Positions 61,246 through 64,000 of a DNA stretch of 64,000 nt are shown one piece after another. Position 1 is the first letter of the stretch, and each line of letters opens with the position of its first letter. The position numbers and the translations under genes were made by a program. Location of the stretch: the NCBI RefSeq assembly GCF_014836985.1, contig NZ_JACSPU010000001.1:555473-619472 (forward strand), given 5' to 3'. The DNA comes from Planococcus wigleyi. Lineage in GTDB: Bacteria > Bacillota > Bacilli > Bacillales_A > Planococcaceae. The notes below the pieces were generated by a model that was not told where the DNA came from, did no database searches, and was given only the letters and a program-made list of their open reading frames with translations.

Positions 61246-61790
61246 ATTGCGATGGCGTTTTCAATTTCAGCGAACGGGTTTTTTGAGTCGATATGGTCAA
61301 AGAACATGACGCCGTTCAAGTGATCAAGTTCATGTTGGAATGCGATGGCAGGAAGTCCTTTTAAGCGCATTTTGAACTCTTCTCCATCCAAATTGAAGGC
61401 TTTGATGGTGACGCGGGCGTATCTTGGCACATAGCCGGGGATTGCACGATCAACAGACAGGCAACCTTCTCCAGCTGCTAAGTAAGCTTTTTCTACAGAA
61501 TGGCTGACGATTTTGGGGTTAACAGCAATCATGCTGAGGTTTTCGCCAGAGCTTTCGTCAAAATGCAGGGCAAAAATTCGTTTCGCTTCATTTACTTGCG
61601 GTGCTGCGATTCCAACGCCTGGGCGCAGGTCGTATTTTTCAGCCAGCTCATCGTCTTGGCTGTTTACTACATATTCCAGAAGGTCTTCACCCAGTTTCCG
61701 GTCTTCTTCAGAAAGTGGGAATTTCACTTCTTCTGAGCGTTTTCTGAGTGTAGGATGACCTTCACGTATAATGTCTTTCATTCGTATCAA
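61224..61790 (-). CDS. defB: peptide deformylase
   Basis: 188 aa metalloenzyme that removes the formyl group from nascent proteins. All three motifs are present: GVGIAAPQ, EGCLS and QHELDHLNG. TTG 61790 is taken as start because AAAGGATG lies 8 bases before it and the resulting MIRMKDI parallels the MITMENI start of B. subtilis YkrB; ATG 61781 is the alternative. The order ykrA-def-ykyA-pdhA is the Bacillus order. Confidence 0.94.
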   Translation of the reverse strand: MIRMKDIIREGHPTLRKRSEEVKFPLSEEDRKLGEDLLEYVVNSQDDELAEKYDLRPGVGIAAPQVNEAKRIFALHFDESSGENLSMIAVNPKIVSHSVEKAYLAAGEGCLSVDRAIPGYVPRYARVTIKAFNLDGEEFKMRLKGLPAIAFQHELDHLNGVMFFDHIDSKNPFAEIENAIAIERDSAE

Positions 61791-61935
61791 GTGATTTCAT
61801 CCTTTCAATTGGCTTGCTATACATATCAGTATAACGTAAAGCGGCTGTTTTGAAAAAAGAAAAAGCTGCTGGCCGGTGTTGTATTTTACTTAATGGCATA
61901 CTATAGTTAATTCATGGAAATAAGGGGTGAAAAGG

Positions 61936-62580
61936 ATGAGGAAATTAGGGGTACTGTGTGCTTTCATCATTCTTCTTTTAGTGGCTGGCTGTTCAGGTTC
62001 GGGAACTCGTGAAGAATTGGATCAAGTCCTGAATGATACTTTCGATGCCGAAGAAGAATATCGGGATGTCCAGGATGACCTGGAAAAACGCGAGAAAAAA
62101 GAGCAGCAATTGTTTGAAGAAATTATGGCGTTAACACAGGAGCAGCAAGAAGATGTTGAAAAACAGGCTCAATCAGCAATTGATTCTGCAGATGAACGCC
62201 TTGATTTCCTTCAAACTGAAAAGGAATCGATGCAGGCAGCCAAAGAAAATTTCACAGAGATTGATGGAGTGATTGAAGATGCCGAAGAAGCAGCTGTTAA
62301 AACTGACCTCGAAGCATTGAAAGCAAAAATGCACGAGCGCTTTGCTGCTCATAATGAATTTACGCAAGCGTATGAGGGGCTGATCGGACTTCAAAAAGAA
62401 TTATATGAAATGTTGAAGGATGAAGAAAATAATCTGCAGATGCTTCAAGAAAAAGCTGGAGAAGTTAATAAACAAAATGAGCAAGTGCAAAATGCTGTGA
62501 CAGCGTTTAATGATTTAACCCAACAGGTAAATGAGTTGAAAGATGCCACAATGGAAAAATTAAATGAAAACGAAGAGTAA
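61936..62580 (+). CDS. ykyA: YkyA-family cell-wall lipoprotein
   Basis: 214 aa; ATG 61936 after AAGGGGTG. Lipoprotein signal KLGVLCAFIILLLVAGC with lipobox VAGC. The mature part is a long charged helical/coiled-coil chain (EEYRDVQDDLEKREKKEQQL to ...QVNELKDATMEKLNENEE). YkyA proteins are described as putative cell-wall-binding lipoproteins. Same position before pdhA as in B. subtilis. No enzyme motif. Confidence 0.87.
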   Translation: MRKLGVLCAFIILLLVAGCSGSGTREELDQVLNDTFDAEEEYRDVQDDLEKREKKEQQLFEEIMALTQEQQEDVEKQAQSAIDSADERLDFLQTEKESMQAAKENFTEIDGVIEDAEEAAVKTDLEALKAKMHERFAAHNEFTQAYEGLIGLQKELYEMLKDEENNLQMLQEKAGEVNKQNEQVQNAVTAFNDLTQQVNELKDATMEKLNENEE

Positions 62581-62604
62581 GCGGCCCCTACGGCCGCTTT
62601 TTCT
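62579..62604 (+). terminator. terminator of ykyA
   Basis: AAGCGGCC-CCTAC-GGCCGCTT followed by TTTC. The stop codon overlaps the stem. Confidence 0.85.
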
Positions 62605-62632
62605 GTGCTATAAAAGATAGTGTATTTGTTCT

Positions 62633-62648
62633 CTGTATTATAATACAG
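62633..62648. promoter_or_regulatory. 16-bp perfect palindrome over a -10-like sequence
   Basis: CTGTATTATAATACAG; TATAAT at 62639-62644 lies in its centre. There is no convincing -35. It could be an operator or an upstream pdh promoter. Confidence 0.35.
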
Positions 62649-62730
62649 GTGAAAAAAACAACTGATACAGTTTTAAATATCTAAATTATTTCATTATTAC
62701 TATTATGCAAAAATGTTAGGTTCTATATGA

Positions 62731-63945
<1,215 letters not shown>

Positions 63946-63948
63946 GCC

Positions 63949-64000
63949 ATGGCACAATTAACGATGATCCAAGCGATTACCGACGCTCTGAAAACAGAGA
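63949..64000 (+). CDS. pdhB: pyruvate dehydrogenase E1 beta subunit (3' truncated by window)
   Basis: Only the first 17 codons are visible: MAQLTMIQAITDALKTE, the usual E1 beta start. ATG 63949 lies 3 bases after the pdhA stop with AAAGGAG upstream. Confidence 0.92.
   Translation, partial: MAQLTMIQAITDALKTE

Overview
The window comes from a low-to-mid GC Gram-positive bacterium of the order Bacillales. The best fit is family Planococcaceae (Planococcus/Planomicrobium type). This rests on strong AGGAGG ribosome sites, a Bacillus-type LexA box, SigI/RsgI, RNase J1 next to the RNA polymerase epsilon subunit, and several gene neighbourhoods laid out as in Bacillus subtilis (ykoGHI; ykwC-ykyB-fadH-darB-ccpC-dapHL; ktrC-rnjA-rpoY-ykrA-defB-ykyA-pdhA). 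No phage, transposase, plasmid or CRISPR locus was seen, so this is ordinary chromosome. The species call is inference; no 16S gene is present.

Layout. 1-3312: end of a TAXI-type TRAP transporter operon (binding protein, DUF1850 protein, fused permease). 3313-3793: non-coding region holding a promoter-to-terminator RNA unit on the minus strand. 3794-5587: SOS operon (Y-family polymerase, YolD, small membrane peptide) behind a perfect LexA box. 5708-9524: tRNA-Val, a secreted lipoprotein nuclease, a 47-aa orphan gene, an oxidoreductase and an aldehyde dehydrogenase. 9564-9822: tandem intergenic repeats. 9860-13380: two-component system with two PepSY proteins. 13454-19433: PAS sensor kinase, M42 peptidase, murE, prfC. 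19571-24793: RND exporter, extended SDR reductase, and a TerC-family Mn exporter behind a yybP-ykoY riboswitch. 25020-30929: sigI-rsgI, ktrD, a MarR regulator, a lipoprotein, a CPBP protease and a small protein. 30930-31540: a short RNA unit and more repeats. 31541-38887: ykwC, ykyB, fadH, darB, an MFS exporter, ccpC, dapH, dapL.

39127-50804 is an eight-gene, 11.7-kb operon: a large membrane protein, an ABC ATPase and permease, a Gly-Gln-repeat membrane protein, a MoxR ATPase, a DUF58 protein and two VWA membrane proteins. It lies behind an ECF-type promoter motif and is the strongest candidate for a little-described multi-component envelope system. Then follow a MFS exporter (minus), a regulator-potABCD polyamine operon (minus), a Cys-rich small protein, ktrC, rnjA-rpoY (minus), a 23-aa microprotein unit (minus), ykrA, defB (minus), ykyA and the start of the pdh operon.

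Themes. Potassium and c-di-AMP: KtrC and KtrD, the partners of one K+ channel, plus DarB are all present but scattered. Cell wall: murE plus the acetylated DAP branch (dapH, dapL). Stress: LexA, SigI and candidate SigB and ECF promoters. The most novel-looking items are small: a 160-nt RNA with an embedded 22-codon ORF (3373-3532), a ~70-nt C-rich RNA (31076-31146) and a 23-codon monocistronic gene (60085-60156).
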